Source of the DNA: Ulva prolifera
Taxonomy: Eukaryota > Chlorophyta > Ulvophyceae > Ulvales > Ulvaceae
Assembly: GCA_023078555.1 (NCBI GenBank)
Contig: CM041201.1
Span: forward strand, 8,377,172 to 8,441,171
Length of the DNA stretch: 64,000 nt
Reading direction: 5' to 3'
This document shows positions 1 through 12,911 of the stretch, piece after piece. Numbering within the stretch: position 1 is the stretch's first letter; each line of letters opens with the position of its first letter. A program made the translations under genes and the position numbers. A model generated the notes under the pieces. That model was not told where the DNA came from. It ran no database searches and saw only the letters and a list, made by a program, of their open reading frames with translations.

Positions 1-102
1 AGAATGGTGATGCCGAGGATGCTAGCGGCCAGTACGCTCCAAATCTTATTGCGCTGTCTGTATGGTGCTGAAGTTGAAGTAGTGACTGTGGTCTTGTGAC
101 AG

Positions 103-3100
103 GGATGACCCACAAGACGACTGCCCTGATGAGCAAGTTTTCCACCAAATCATGGAAGCGCTACAAGACTCTTTTGTTTTCAAAGGCATACGGACAGCGG
201 TTCTCAATCAGCTTGTCAAGCGGATGAAGCAGGTACAATATGCGCCGTCGGATGTGATTGTGCAGCAGGGTGACCGAGCCAGTCCTTCAGATTGCATGTA
301 CTATATTGTGGTACGATCCAGCCTCCTTCAACCAAGCCATGGCTTTTGCTTGCATTGCACTGCGCGCCCAAGCTCATATTTCACAGGAGGGAGAGGTCGA
401 AGTTGTGATCTCTGGTGGATCTGGGACCACCCACAAAGATGATGAAGTCGTCGAATCAACAGGGGCACAGACAGTCGTGCGCAAAGGTGCCGGATGGACA
501 TTTGGTGTGTTGACACTCTTGTTCCAATCCGCCCGCTCTGCGTCTGTGGTCGCACGCAGTGCAGTCACAGTCATGGCAATGGATCGCCGAACGTTCATTT
601 CATTTGTGATGACTCATGCCAAGGGTGCGCGCGCAACGTGCTTCCTCCGGAAGTTACCTCTCCTGCAAGGCCTGACAGATGACCGCCTGATGGAGATCGC
701 CAGCAGAGTAAAACAAGAAGTGTATGAAGCTGGGGAGCACCTGATACATGCTGGAGACCATGCCGATGCTCTGTATATTATCAGGTATGCAATCTTTTTA
801 CTAGCACTATATGTGAGGCAACGCCGGCTGGTGCAGCACCTGTTGTTGTGATTTTGCAAGGCATGTGCACACTTCTGAAGCTTGGAACGTAGCCCACGGT
901 AAGCAAGCGGCCAAATGCTTCTCGAGACAATGTCTGTGGTTTCGGCTGGCGATTGCGGAATTCTGCCTTAGAGGCTTTCGGCATAGTTGCCACCAGTGCA
1001 TGTCCACATGTGCCAGTCTGCAAAGCATTCCCTTTGTTTATTGTCTTAGAGTGCTGGACATACATTGCTGTGTGCAATTTCAGATATGGCACAGTGGTAG
1101 TGAAGATTGGTGATCAGGAGCTTGCTACTCTCGGCCGTGGAAAGTTCGTCGGCGAGCGCACGCTTGTCACTGGCAAGCTGCGTAGTGCTTCATGTGTGGC
1201 GCAGTCACGTGTGACTGCAATTGTGATGAAAAAGAAGGAATTCCTGGATGTGAGCAATCCCATGTTGGACTGGATGATTCCGTATGATGCTGCCCGAGCT
1301 GTTCTCACACACCAGCCAGAGGTCAAGCAGCTCACAAGTGCTCAATTTGATTCTCTACTTGACAATTTTGACCCTAAGCAAGAGGCCTGTCAGAGAACAC
1401 AGCTCATTGCTATTGGTTCGCCTGTTGACAAGCTGTGGGTGTTCATCACCGGCACTGTGGAGCTGCGGGATGCAGACGGAAAGGTACATATGTTCATTGT
1501 TGCAAGCTCCGGAGACGCTATTGGTACCATTATTGCAGACAAGTAGGTGTGTGCAGGCTGTGGCAGCTCCGCCGCGGGATGGCCTGCTTCAGGAGGATGG
1601 TGGATTCTCGTCGTTTGGCATGTGCTGCCTCTCAGACCGCCGTTCCACGCCCTACTCAGTGCATGTGACGAGCCCATCACTGACATACATTGTTCTGGAG
1701 CGTGAGAAAGTAGACGATCTTCTCGGAGTGCGTGAGAGTATGTCCCGCGTCGGTAGCGGTTTGTTTGATGGTAGCAGGGTCATCATATTTGAGGCAAATT
1801 GCACCTGCAAGCCCAGCAGCAATACATGCAGACCCACAAACCTAACGATGTGATGCTGCAGATCAGGATTCACAGCTATCAGAAACTGCCAGGGTGTTTG
1901 CGCTTGGAGTTCTCCAGCAGTCACATATATTGTCCCGGCTCCCTGGAGAGCAGCTTGAGCAGCTGGTGGGGAAGATGACAGCGCAGCAGTGTGCTTCGGG
2001 TCAAGTCATTGTGCAGATGAAGTCTCCGGCGAATCATGTGGTGATACTGCAGCATGGAGAATGCATCGCCGCAAAGGCGTGCGTCACCCAGCAGACATCG
2101 ATGCAGGATCTCCAAGCTGTAGGACACACCTTCATGGTTCGTGGAGATTTCTATGGCGAGGTCATGCTCGTAAAACGGCTGCCCAATCCGGCTAGCATTG
2201 TGGCAGTTCGGAACAATACAGTCACTCTTGTACTGTCAATACAAGCAATCATGGAGGTCCTCAAGCTGGAAACCGAAGTCGCTGCCACAGAGTTTTTGCT
2301 CAATATCGTGGCAGGCGGAGACGGTTGCAGTAAAGACAAAGTTGCAACAGCATCCGTGAACTTCAAGGATCTGCGGTTCCACAGGGTGGTTGGCCGCGGA
2401 CAATTTGGGTCAGTTCGATTGGTGACTCACAAACATACTGGAGAGGCGATGGCACTCAAAACAATGTACAAACAGCCAATAACTGATGGCAAACAGGTGG
2501 AACACATCATCAATGAACTGACCGTGCTGAAAGCCTGCGCCCATCCCTTCTGTGTTCAGGTGTGGCACTGATGGAAGCGGTGATTAACTGCGAATGGGAT
2601 GTGCCACAGTATGTTCCAGGTGTTGGTACAACCCACATCTGCCTCTGGGAAACATGCAATACTATCCTGTGCAGCTGCGAGGGTCATTTCAGGATCAGAA
2701 TTGTCTGTACATGCTCATGGAATGGGTACCTGGAGGGGAACTGTTTCATTATATTGACCTGTACCACTCTTTTGATGAACCCACAGCTCGGTTTTACGCC
2801 GCAAATGTGGTCACGATGATTGAGTTTCTCCATAACAAGGGCATCATCTACCGTGACCTAAAGCCAGAGAATCTGGTGGTGGATGCAAAAGGTTATTTGA
2901 AATTGGCAGACTTTGGCTTTGCGAAACATATTGGGACTTCTAGGGCATTCACAATCTGCGGGACACCAGACTACCAGGCACCTGAGGTTATTATGCGGAG
3001 AGGTGCAACCAAGGGTGTCGATCATTGGGCAATTGGTGTCTTGATATTCGAGATGTTGGTCGGCGAACCACCATTCATGAGTGCCACGAACGACCCATGG

Positions 3101-3552
3101 GACACATTTCGGAGAGCCATGACAGGGCGCTGTCATGTTCCCAGCTTTGTGTCAGAAGATGCAACAGATCTCATTTACAGGCTGTTGCAGGTGCGCCACG
3201 CGCTTGTGGATTAGATTCATCCGCTGGTATTGAGCGAGTCAAGGCACAGGTTGAGTCAGGCCTGCATCTGATGGGTAATCTTGCTTTCCCAATTGTGCAG
3301 GTAAATCCTGATCGACGGCTGGGGGCACACGGGGTGGATGAAATCAAGCAGCATCCATGGTTCAATGGAATTGTTTGGAGTGATCTTGAGGCAAAGCGCA
3401 TCAAGCCACCGATGGTGCCAAAGCTGAAAAATGCAACTGACACTTCAAACTTTGGCAAGTACGATGATACGGAGGCACCGCCTGTGAACCCTCGAAAAGA
3501 CAGAAATCTATGGCAGATGTGGGATTGGGTCGAAACAGCTCAATCACCTTGA
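103..3552 (+). CDS. PKG: cGMP-dependent protein kinase (PKG), four CNB domains plus AGC kinase; 5' end outside the window
   Basis: Serine/threonine kinase of the AGC group, expected to be activated by cGMP. Exons: 103-310, 387-784, 1084 to about 1523, about 1567-1727, 1876-2559, 2675-3190, 3301-3552 (TGA); apart from the third/fourth junction the phases agree. Four cyclic-nucleotide-binding domains precede the kinase. Their phosphate-binding cassettes read FGVLTLLFQSARSAS, VGERTLVTGKLRSAS, a degenerate DRRSTP version, and YGEVMLVKRLPNPAS. The kinase has the Gly loop GRGQFGSV, Lys in MALKTM, YRDLKPEN, DFGFAK and TICGTPDYQAPE, then a short AGC C-terminal tail with FGKYDD. Several CNBs are typical of algal, ciliate and apicomplexan PKGs rather than the two of animals. 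The exon 3/4 junction is unclear: the frame change fits a GT-AG intron of 43 nt or a non-canonical 13-nt gap. Bases 1-60 may hold the end of a preceding exon. The family call is secure. Confidence 0.93.
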
Positions 3553-3741
3553 GCCCACACAGGAATACTGCAGCACTGAGTAAGTCCGGAATACTGTGGT
3601 CAGACGTATAAGTAGGGAATGTGCTTCACTGCAGCAGTAAGATTTAGAAAATGTCCAACAAAAGTACAAAGACCGTTTCTAAGGAATGTGATTGCCTTGC
3701 ATTTACAAACGCACTGAAACCCTGAGGCAGACCAGGCATGG

Positions 3742-5558
3742 TCACAACAGCCAAGGAATCAATGCTTTCCGTTGTTTTGGATATTCTGGATACAGTTGCA
3801 AGTACATGTGATGGTAGTGAAACGCCCGTGGTCCGATATTGCAAATTACGAAGCATAGAAAGGCCAACGCGGCTATGTGATTGGCTGCAATGCAATATCC
3901 CAACCACTCTATTATCTCAGTCAGATAAGATCCACCTGTAGGAATCGAGATAGTTAAGGCAGCAAGCCCGTCTGTGCTCAAGCTCTGGATCTGCACCAGA
4001 GCCCTCGCTGTGCTGCTGCTGAAACACACAATGTGTGCCCAGGAATTGTGGATTGTGCGCATGTAGGTATATTGGAGTGCATCCTACCTGACACATAGTT
4101 GAAGATACCTCGGTACGGGATTCGAAATCGTGTGTTTGGGGTCGAAGGTGCGGTTCGCTTCAATTGGATGAGGTGATAGTCAGCATGAACATTGGTGCAT
4201 GCACCGAAAACCCAAACGGTCATGCCAACCCAGAATTGACCAGCATCGACCCTGTGCCAATGTTGGTGCTGTAGCCACATTGATACCTGCAAGTGAACAC
4301 AGGTGAAATGGCCCGATCAATGATTCTGACGAGCGAGCACATGCGCACTTGGACATCGCAAGAAACTGACGGATCGCGCATACCTGCAGCAGAGCATTGA
4401 GTGTTGTGAACATGAAAGCCAAGATGGAGACGATGGCAGGTGTCCTGCTGGACGGGCGAAGAGCCAGTGGAAACAGAAAAGCCCGATGTACATAGTGGGC
4501 CAAAAATGCAGCGCCTGCAAATTCAAGCCCGGTTTAGTATATGCCAGCTCCAGAGGAGCACATTCAATTTACAAATCAACGTTGTGGACATGAATACAAT
4601 CTGAGATCAATAAGTGCATGACATACCGAGAACTTTGGCTTTCATGTCCATTTCTGTCATCAGAGAGTCACCTCCAGTCCACATGATTGCCACAGGCAGC
4701 AAGGCAGATGGACATTCCTGCAGCATCCAAGCTACCCGAGTGTTGACCGTCGGGCCCCACTTGTGACTGCATGTGACATCAGGTATTCCTCAAGCGTACA
4801 AGCCTGTTACATGCGCAGTTTTTGAACTCCGCAACGTAGAGGCAACACAGTACCACACACCCAAGGCTGAACACTTTGGTATCACGATGTGTGAGCTGAA
4901 CAGGTTCCTTTCAAACACTTTTGAGAGCTGAAGGCGCCTCCCAAATCCAAGATGCATGTGTTACATCGCGTGATTAATCGTGGGGTGGCCATTCATGAGG
5001 AAGAAAGGCGTGGTGCAATCCCGGGGTGAGCAATACGTGAGCAGTGCACATGTTCACATGGAGGAAATCTACTGCCCTGAAATTGAGCAGGTGGTTTGTA
5101 AGTCTGCCGTGCTCCGAGTTGACATGTCGCACGGCACGAAGAGAATAGCCAGGTGGCATGCCCTGTATGGCCAGCTAAACATCTCTGATAGACCCTGTCG
5201 CAGATATATACACAGCTGAACGGTCCTCGAAAAGCTTTTCAACACCTCCGCCTGGTCAGATCTCGTGCATAGCAGTGCTGCATCGCTGCAAGATGACGTG
5301 TGACAAGCGGAGTTGGCACCAAAGCTGGCACGCAGGCGTCCGTGTCATGGAGCATGGCATGACGCCGCACCTAGAGAATGCTCCATATGGAGCTCGTAAA
5401 GTACCTAGAGTTGTCAGCGCGACCATGCCCAACGCAAGCATCAGGTAGGACATTATCTCCACTGTTTCAAGCTCGCGTGTCAGGTCTTCGGCATTGCTAC
5501 CTTCGCTCAAGGTGTCAACGTCTGACGGATAATAAACTTCAGCCAAGATGTCAGCCAT
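3742..5558 (-). CDS. DET2: Steroid 5-alpha-reductase family protein (DET2/SRD5A-like)
   Basis: Membrane NADPH-dependent reductase that, in the family, reduces the delta-4 double bond of 3-oxo steroids. Five exons on the minus strand: 5371-5558, 4627-4766, 4384-4514, 4088-4286, 3742-3935. Every junction is GT-AG and the phases agree, giving 852 nt (283 aa plus stop), close to the usual 260-300 aa. Family landmarks in order are the N-terminal hydrophobic helix followed by RAPYGAFS, RVAWMLQECPSALLP, HYVHRAFLFPLALR, a TM helix ending NALLQ, the NVHADYHL segment, FRIPYRGIFNYVSG, and the C-terminal TEIIEWLGY ... NIGPRAFHYHHMYL ... YPKQRKALIPWLL. The terminal YPKxRKALIP block is the classic C-terminus. 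The substrate cannot be read from sequence; a related polyprenol or enoyl-CoA reductase role is less likely given the DET2-type C-terminus. It is convergent with the kinase gene (189 bp between stops) and divergent from the gene at 5908. Confidence 0.92.
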
Positions 5559-5907
5559 CGTGTAAATGTCTACTGCTTTAATTCACCCGCGACTCCTGAT
5601 CTGTTGGACTTCGCAAACATTAGCAATGTGACAAATTAAAAAATGACATGCAATTGTATGCACCAGCTCGAAGCTGTATGGGAATATGCCGTACCAGCAT
5701 GCCCCTTGTGTTTGTGGCAATCGTCTTCCGGGCAGCGCCGGGGATTAACAAGGACCGATATGCCACGCTAGCCACGCACGCCGCGTCGGTCGGCTGTGCA
5801 CGATGCGCCAATCTGCCAGAGATCGCCTGGGAGGTAGACCTGTATGCGTATCAACTGTTGCAGGCCGAGATGATTCACCAGCCGTGCCTCCGTTTCCCGG
5901 ATGTTTG
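5559..5907. promoter_or_regulatory. Divergent intergenic region between the DET2-like gene and the gene at 5908
   Basis: About 350 bp separate the two divergent start codons. I see no clear TATA box and no coding continuity, so it presumably holds both promoters and 5' UTRs. This is inference from layout only. Confidence 0.3.
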
Positions 5908-7947
5908 ATGACGAGCAAGGCGCTTGAGAGGGAATGCCCAGCTGTTGCTCCATCGTCACGCTCGGCCTGCAAGTGTGCTCACATTGAAGCAATGTCAGTG
6001 CAGCTCCCAGAAGCCAGCGTTGGCGAGCTGACGGCGGCAGAACACATTCAAGCCATGCTGTTCTTTGATTTCTGCGTTGGTAACAGCACGCGTGACCACA
6101 TCGTGGAAGACGTGAGTGCACGGTCACGATGGCTTTGATCATAACCTAAATGTCGGATCGCATGGGCCAGAAGAGGCAGAGATGACATGCAGGATATCAT
6201 CCGGGTCGCGAAGTTCTGCTCGGGCAGAGATCTCCCCGCCTGGAAGGCGTCCAAGCTGTTGCTGTCGATGGGAGGTACAGGGCAGTACGTTACCTCATGC
6301 CCGTGACATGCCATGCCATAGACAGGGTGTCTCACGTCTGTTGAATTGGTTTCATCATGTAATTGGACATTTGCAGAAATGGTGTCACCAGACAGGTCTT
6401 TCTGCTGTACCTTGCAAGCACCAAGGTGCTGATCACAAGAGGCACAGCAAGCGCAATGATGGCAATTGCTGAGGGTGAAGTGGCGTGCTCCACAGGTTCT
6501 TTGTTTCTGCAACATCTGACCTCTTGCGCGCAGTCCACTTTATGACCCAGCCCCTTGTCGCTCAGCGTTTCCAATCTCTCGGGAACAGCTTGTATCTCAG
6601 AGCAGCCTGTATCTCTGACACAACCGCATTCCTTCCTGTCCTGATCTAACTGCACAACATACTAGATTCTTGCAGGCATCTTCCTGCGAGACATGATGGC
6701 TATCGTGCAGAGAATGTTAATCTTGGAGCAGGTGAAGCGAGGCGGGTCCCACCGTGATGCAGCACTGCAGCACCTTGCCTCTGCAGTGGAAAGCAGTGCC
6801 CGAGCGTCAGCAAGCCCCCACAGCCGTATGCCGCTCACTGCCGCAGTCAGTCTATCTCATGCTAGATCACTTGAACGCGGAAACAGTTCGTTGAACCGCG
6901 AAGCCAGTTTCCAGGCTGTGCTGTCACAGCATACCCCATCAGAGGGTCCATGCAATGATTCACGTGTGTAGACTCCAGAGCGAAGACAGGAGGCAGCCGC
7001 AGCCCATCACCAAGACGTCTCCTAGCAGCAAGCACAGGCTCCGCCCTTCCAGACAAGCGCGGTGCAGCGGCATCTGCGCACCGCAGCTGCGGCAACGCAT
7101 CTGCCAGGCGGCTGGTGCGGCAGAACATGCAGCATGTGCTTCAGGCTCGCACTGGCGCCACACGGCCAGCAAGCAAGCATGTGCACCACGCCGCGCGGGT
7201 CGTTTGTGACATTCTACAGCAGCTGCAGCAGCCCGTGCTCTCTGAGTCACTCTCGCGCTCTGATTCCATGACCGATCACAGTACTGCAGACACGGAAGTT
7301 GCTGACCGAACGGGGTGCTCGACAGGCGCTGGCGTGTCAACACGTACGAGCCCGTCTACTCGCGCTGCATCTTCACCAGCTCGCGCACATCAGCCGACTG
7401 GCGGCGGGGGCATGTGGGGGAAGGCGGCGCAGGTGGTGCGGTCCCACGCGGCAGACGTGCAGGGGGCGGGGCTGGCACAGGCACCGTGGCAGGGGGAGGT
7501 GGGTGCCGAGCGCGGCTTTGTCGAGACGCAATTTGAGTTTTCAGACTTCCAGGACCCGCTGCTGTGCTTTGTGCGGGCGCAGGTGGGCAAGTGCAAGGCG
7601 GCGTATGCTGCAGCGCAGCAGGCCTGCAGCGATGCCGCTGCAGAGGTGGCTACAGGAGGCGCAATGACGGGGGGCACTGCTGCTGGTGCTCTCGCACGGC
7701 CTCATCCTGCCACGGTGCAAGCTGCAACCGTGGTCGGCCGGGGTGGGGGGGAACCCGGCGTGATGGGGTCAAGCGAACTGGTGGATGATGCCAGGACGCA
7801 GAAGCAGGGTGGCTCGGTGCGTATGCCAGGTCCTGGTTCAGTGTGCCCTTTGCAGCTGTGGTGCGGTGCTTCATGTCCACAACAGCGGCGATGTCCTGGT
7901 TATCTCCAACGAGGGAGGCTTTATGGACGGAGCAGGAAGCGAAGTAA
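5908..7947 (+). CDS. Unrecognised multi-exon protein
   Basis: Coding signal on the plus strand in several GT-AG-bounded blocks. Proposed exon 1 starts at ATG 5908 and ends before GTGAGT at 6112; it contains the segment AEHIQAMLFFDFCVGN. Later blocks are about 6180-6275 (DIIRVAKFCSGRDLPAWKAS), 6377 to about 6510 (RQVFLLYLASTKVLITRG), 6676-6963 (a helical block around RDMMAIVQRMLILEQVKR), 7029-7808 and 7856-7947 (ending in SPTREALWTEQEAK, then TAA). The last three junctions agree in phase if introns of 65 nt (6964-7028) and 47 nt (7809-7855) are used. The junctions between 6112 and 6377 do not agree with simple choices, so an exon boundary there is wrong or missing. The 7029-7808 block is Ala/Ser/Gly-rich with a conserved-looking core (FSDFQDPLLCFVRAQVGKC). 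I recognise no family. A gene is likely, the model is provisional. Confidence 0.55.
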
Positions 7948-10900
7948 AAAACGCATCAACACTGACACGGGCCAGTGCCGGCATGGTGGATAGGCGGCAG
8001 GGTGTGCTAGGGATTGGGCGGAACTCTGTGGCATTGACACAACCTGGTGGAGTTGGTACAAGGGAGGTCCTCCTGCTGGCCAGTCAACAAGTGCACGCGG
8101 TTTACGTCCACGAGTGAGATTGGTGTGCGCAGGAGCGCAATTCCTCTGGAGATTCACGGAGGTGCAAACCAGGTAGCAGAAATAATGCTCTAGGCCAGCG
8201 CAGCAGCATCCATACAGTGGCCAGGGTTCACTCTCTGGCGTCCCGGCACTGTGGACTTGGTACGAGTCTGCTGCAATGATGCCAATTGCAATCTATTGTG
8301 GTCTCACAGCAGTAGGAATAAGCGTTTTGGGAAAACCTCAAATTGGTGCTGGATTTACACTGTCAGATGCAGCGCTCGGCTCGTATGTCGTGATTGTTGG
8401 TTGCCCACATGGAGAAGAAGAATTCTTCAGATTGGTTGGTGCACGCAACGCCTAGTTGGTGCAACCAGATTGGTGCAACTTGCAGGTTCGTGGACGCAGT
8501 CGGCATTTGCATGCTGCAACATTGGTACATGATCAAAGAAGTTATGTGTTCCCGCAGGTGAATTCAATCGAGGTTGCGACATCAGATCGCAGCCCAAGCT
8601 TGTGCCGCGTGTGAGGTCCTCGCAAGGTGTAGTCCACGTGAATTACGCCTGGTTGCTTCGCAGCTTGAAGGTGAGGTTGCGTGGCTACTCTTACAGGCAC
8701 TGATGTAATGAGACTGTAGCTGGGACAAATAATCTGCGTCCTGGCACGGTCCATACACTACAAACATAATCTAGCAAACAGCGGTGCTTGCTGCTGTACC
8801 TATGGAGCAACGCTGAAGGAACAGGTTCATGCAGGCCGCACGGGTCCTGTCACAGGACAAGAAGAGTCAGCATATAGCACAGATTTTTAATCCCAGCGTG
8901 TTTAGATTGCCCAGGCGTGAAAATGCTACCTTGGACGCTCTCTGGTTGCAACAAGGGCTGTGGACAGCGCAGGATCAAGAATGCCCATCTGTGTGGGCCC
9001 TTCTCGCTCTACACAGGTGAGACCGACAAATGTAGCAGTTATGCACTCAGTGCACCATTATGGATCAATGGCGGGTGACATCGGATCCTCCAGCGCGTCC
9101 CTGTCCCATGGCAGTGATGCAGCAGCGTTATGTGTATCGCAAGGTTTCCCCCGCAGGTAGGGCGAATCCGCTACTAGTCTTCTATAGGTGGGTGGACGTA
9201 GCGCGCACACCGACGCCTCGCCATGGCTTTGTCAGCTGTCCTTTTCATTGATGCAGCCTGCATCACGTCCCTTGCATGCAGTGCAAGACTTCGTGGGTTG
9301 ATTAGTGCACGCTGGCTGTTCCTCTGTGCTTTGAACAGTGCTGGTGGCACCTGGAGCGTAGTTTATCCCTAAGAAAGAGCAAATCAGGGTCAAAAAGTTC
9401 AGAGCGTGTCGTCTCACATCCAGGCCAAGGTAATATGCAGCGCCGAGGAGGCCTGCAGCAGATCGATGTCGCACAGACCAGACAGACAGAAAAAGGAAGG
9501 AAGCACCAGATTACGCAGTTATTGTGTATTTACGCAATGTCATACCTGGTATGACGATGTCCAACGGGATGCAGACCCCAAAAATACAACACTGCAAGCA
9601 TGCGCGAGCTCAGAAAACGCGTATAAACCAAGCAGAAAGGTTTAAAAAAACAACAACCAGTAGGATATACCAGCAAATCTCTATTGTATCAGGGCACAAG
9701 CATCTCCGCAGCCTTGAAAGGTCGCGGCCGAGAGTGTTGTATCATGCGCACCAGCATCTATCACTTCTTCGGCCTGAGAAGCTGTCGGTCCAGTGTAGTA
9801 GTTGCAGTGGCTACTCGACGTACATAGAGATGCTGTCGGATGCTTTTTCCAGACCAACGAATGGGTGGTCCGAGGTCAGTACACAAATAAGCGATGATTC
9901 TGTCGATCCACGCCACGCAAAAGCTGTGGCGGACTGTAACAATGTAAGAAATGATTTCAGCTCGTGTAGTTATGCGTTCTGTCGCCCATTCGCGTTTCTG
10001 CTGACATCTTGCTCTATTGTAAGTTCGTGTCTAGATCTTGGCGCAAGCCGCAGTCCATGCTAGGAGATACGTGACGTAAGAACATGCATGAGAGCTGTCA
10101 TGCATTATAATGTGCTACCACATGGACGCAAATGCATGGCCGACGCTGTTCATACCCTGCAGGGCCCTGTCGTTACGATCACGCATGCTCGATTATGCAA
10201 CTGTCTCGCAGGATCCTGGCGCGCCGCGGCGTCGACTCAACAGGGCAGAAGGGCAGCACCATGGTGCCCCAGCAATTGCCGCATGCAGGGTCCGTCGATG
10301 CGTACGATGTCGAACATGTACAGATGACAAGACACAAGCATCTTTGACGTGCACATGTGACCTACAGAGGCGATCCATTCCAATCTGCTCTACACCTGCG
10401 GGTGGCAGGAGGGCGCTACGGAACGTCAAGTATGGGCTACGCAATGTCATTCCGGGAAGTCACACGGTCAAGGCACTCCGCTCGAGCCAGCTGCAGCTCG
10501 TCTTCACCATTTCGATCATGCAGCCTAACAAACTGATGCCAATGCCATAATATGAGACATCTTGTCGTTCGCAACTGGGGTTCAATTACCTGCAGGCCTG
10601 TTCCCTCGGGTGTCGCCTCTTCGAAGAATTCGACCTGCTGCGCTACTCGCGTAGACAGCTGGGAATTGCACCTGTCGAGGATTGTACCCGCGAGGGGCTC
10701 GTAACCAGCAGCGCTCGCACGGGGTGCGGGGTGTTGCCAGCACAAGAAAGCGATCGTAGCTCACAAATTCCCGTTGCCAAGCGTGATCGTGATGCTTGCT
10801 GCACACGAATCGGGCGTCAGGAGGGCCGCATGTCTAACTGCGACCACCTATTACACGGCACCGGATTGCGTTTGGCCCTAGTGGCGGGAAGCTTCAATGA

Positions 10901-12799
10901 CATGGACATGCCACCTGGACTACCGCAAATCCACGAGGTAGTGCGTGACGCGGGCGCGCCACGAGCCTGTTGGAGCTGTTGCCCGCATGTGTACTTCAGC
11001 GGAATGCATGAGGCTCCGGACTTAGGGATGCATCCACGCCCCTTGGTGGAATTCAGCCACGACATGCGCCCGGTCAAAAAGCAGAAATACTGTGATGCTG
11101 TTTGAAGATAGCGCATGTGCACTGGATTGATTTGCAGCTAGGGCGCTGTTTTACACAGCGTGATCTGTCTTGAGCTTCCATCTCGCTGCATCGTTTGACG
11201 CTGGGCCAGTGAGTGAAAGCAGTCTGAAAGCATAGATTATTGCTGTGAACATTAAAGCAGGAGGCCGCCTTTTGTGAAAGGACCAGCCAGGCTATTCGCA
11301 CCGTCGATGGTGCAGCACGCGAACCAGGCGGGCACCTCCCAAGTCAAGGCCGTGGAACACGAACACGCTATCGACAGCAAAAGCGTGGATATCGCAAGGT
11401 GAGGTCGCCTGCTCATACGAGACTCTTGTTGATTGCGCGCGCTTGCAGAACGCGCCCTGGTCTGCAGCCTCTAGCGAGCCCTATACACGCTGCCTTTGAC
11501 AACAGGTGTTGCCTCATCTTAAGTTCAGGCTACGCACATGCGCGCAAATCGCTGCTAGGTATGTCGCGCGAGGTCCTGCATGCGAACTTGCGACCCCAGC
11601 TTTGCGGCCATGGCTCCTAGAATGTCAGTCTGGCCGGCCAGCAGTTCCAACAAAGTCCAGCCTGACATCGTAATGAAAGGCTCATGTTCATTCACGGCCA
11701 GTTTCTGGTCGCTTCAACGCCGCCTGCTCGTGAGACGCTGTGCCGTTGTGTTGCAAGCGCCTGTTGGAACTCGCCTGCGCCACTGTTAACTGTTCTCCAT
11801 CATATTATCCTCCCTTGTTGCAACCTCTGCCCGTATGAGTGTGCTTCTGGTAATCCGAGGGGGCAGCTCAAATGGTGTTGCAGTCGCTAGTCACCGCTTG
11901 TACCGTTTCTAACGTGCAGTTGTTGGCTAGACGGCGCCTTGGTGCAGCGGCAGCGTATATGACCGGGTCAGCAGTATGTACTAATCAAGCTTACACACTA
12001 GCGGCATCCCATGGTCTCCCGGGTGTCGCCTGCCTGGGTTTGTTTGCCTGTGCGGAGATGTCTTGCACCGATGCCAGTTGCGTCATGACGCTGTGTCATA
12101 TGTACACATGTACGACCGTGCGAATGATCACTGTGCGATCACAAACATGATTTGGGGGTCATGCGTCTTGGAGGCGCATGAACCCTGCGCGGCCATGGCA
12201 TCCGCTAGCTGCGTCCTTACGATTACAAATGCATTCCGGCGCTCCGTTCCCTGCCTTGAGAGGGTCAGCGGAGCCCGGTTTAGATGTTGCTGTGGTGTTC
12301 GAGAGCAAGTTGCTGTAAGCAGACTTCTGTATGGCGCTCTACAAGTCGGCCGCTCTGCGCACGCTCCCTTTGCAGACGAGCCTGGTTGCCGTCGACAGTG
12401 AGCGCGACCATCTCCCGTCGTAGGCTCGTGTGGTCACCTCGTACAAGACCGTGCAAACTTGTCGCGCACGCATATTCAGGCCAACACATGCGCCATATTC
12501 ATACGTGGCTGCTGCTCGCTGCGTCAGCACGGCACCACGTGGCCAGTCGTCCGTCGCAGTGCGCCATGACTCCACGTTTGCCCACATCAGCCCCACCGCG
12601 GCTTCAGCATGTGTCATACGCGTGCCCCAGCTCCTGCCCTGTTTCCCCCTATGCACGTGGCCTGTACTAATAGCACTGTTACCTCACTCCACGGCAACTG
12701 CCCCGTAGATGCGCTTCGCCTGCATGCACGCCCCTCCCTGTGCTTCCTCTGCAACCGCTCTAGTTTTGCATCTTCCGATGGAGGTCTGCTTCACACCCC
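7948..12799. other. 4.9-kb gene-poor interval
   Basis: Apart from one small ORF at 8276-8455 I see no exon chain with family similarity on either strand. Open frames here are short and rich in Cys, His and Arg, as expected of non-coding DNA. GCATGC-type palindromes are frequent. Confidence 0.5.
8276..8455 (+). CDS. Possible small ORF (59 codons) with hydrophobic N-terminal half
   Basis: ATG at 8276 (a second ATG follows at once) to TAG at 8453-8455. The N-terminal half is hydrophobic (MMPIAIYCGLTAVGISVLG), followed by GSYVVIVGC and an acidic patch PHGEEEFF. The composition is more protein-like than surrounding frames. A CAG at 8307-8309 could be a splice acceptor, so it may instead be the last exon of an unseen gene. 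No family recognised; it could be chance. Confidence 0.2.
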   Translation: MMPIAIYCGLTAVGISVLGKPQIGAGFTLSDAALGSYVVIVGCPHGEEEFFRLVGARNA

Positions 12800-12807
12800 T
12801 ATATACC
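12800..12807 (+). promoter_or_regulatory. TATA box for the Ala/Pro-rich gene
   Basis: CTATATAC lies about 105 bp upstream of ATG 12912, a normal TATA-to-start distance. It argues that the in-frame open sequence from 12609 to 12911 is promoter and 5' UTR rather than protein. Confidence 0.5.
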
Positions 12808-12911
12808 CATCAACCACACACCAGCCTCAGCTCTGGCCCTTCCACCTCTCCACCAAGTATGCCCGTGTGTGCAGCCTGGAGGCCCACCACTCGTGCACCG
12901 ATGCCCCAGGC

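Noticed and set aside
9232-9474. Hydrophobic minus-strand frame (YLGLDVRRHALNFLTLICSF)
   Set aside because: No neighbouring exon can be joined and the rest of the frame is Cys/Thr-rich and random.
12609-12911. N-terminal extension of the Ala/Pro-rich protein
   Set aside because: A TATA box lies inside it at 12800-12807 and the composition is unlike the downstream protein.
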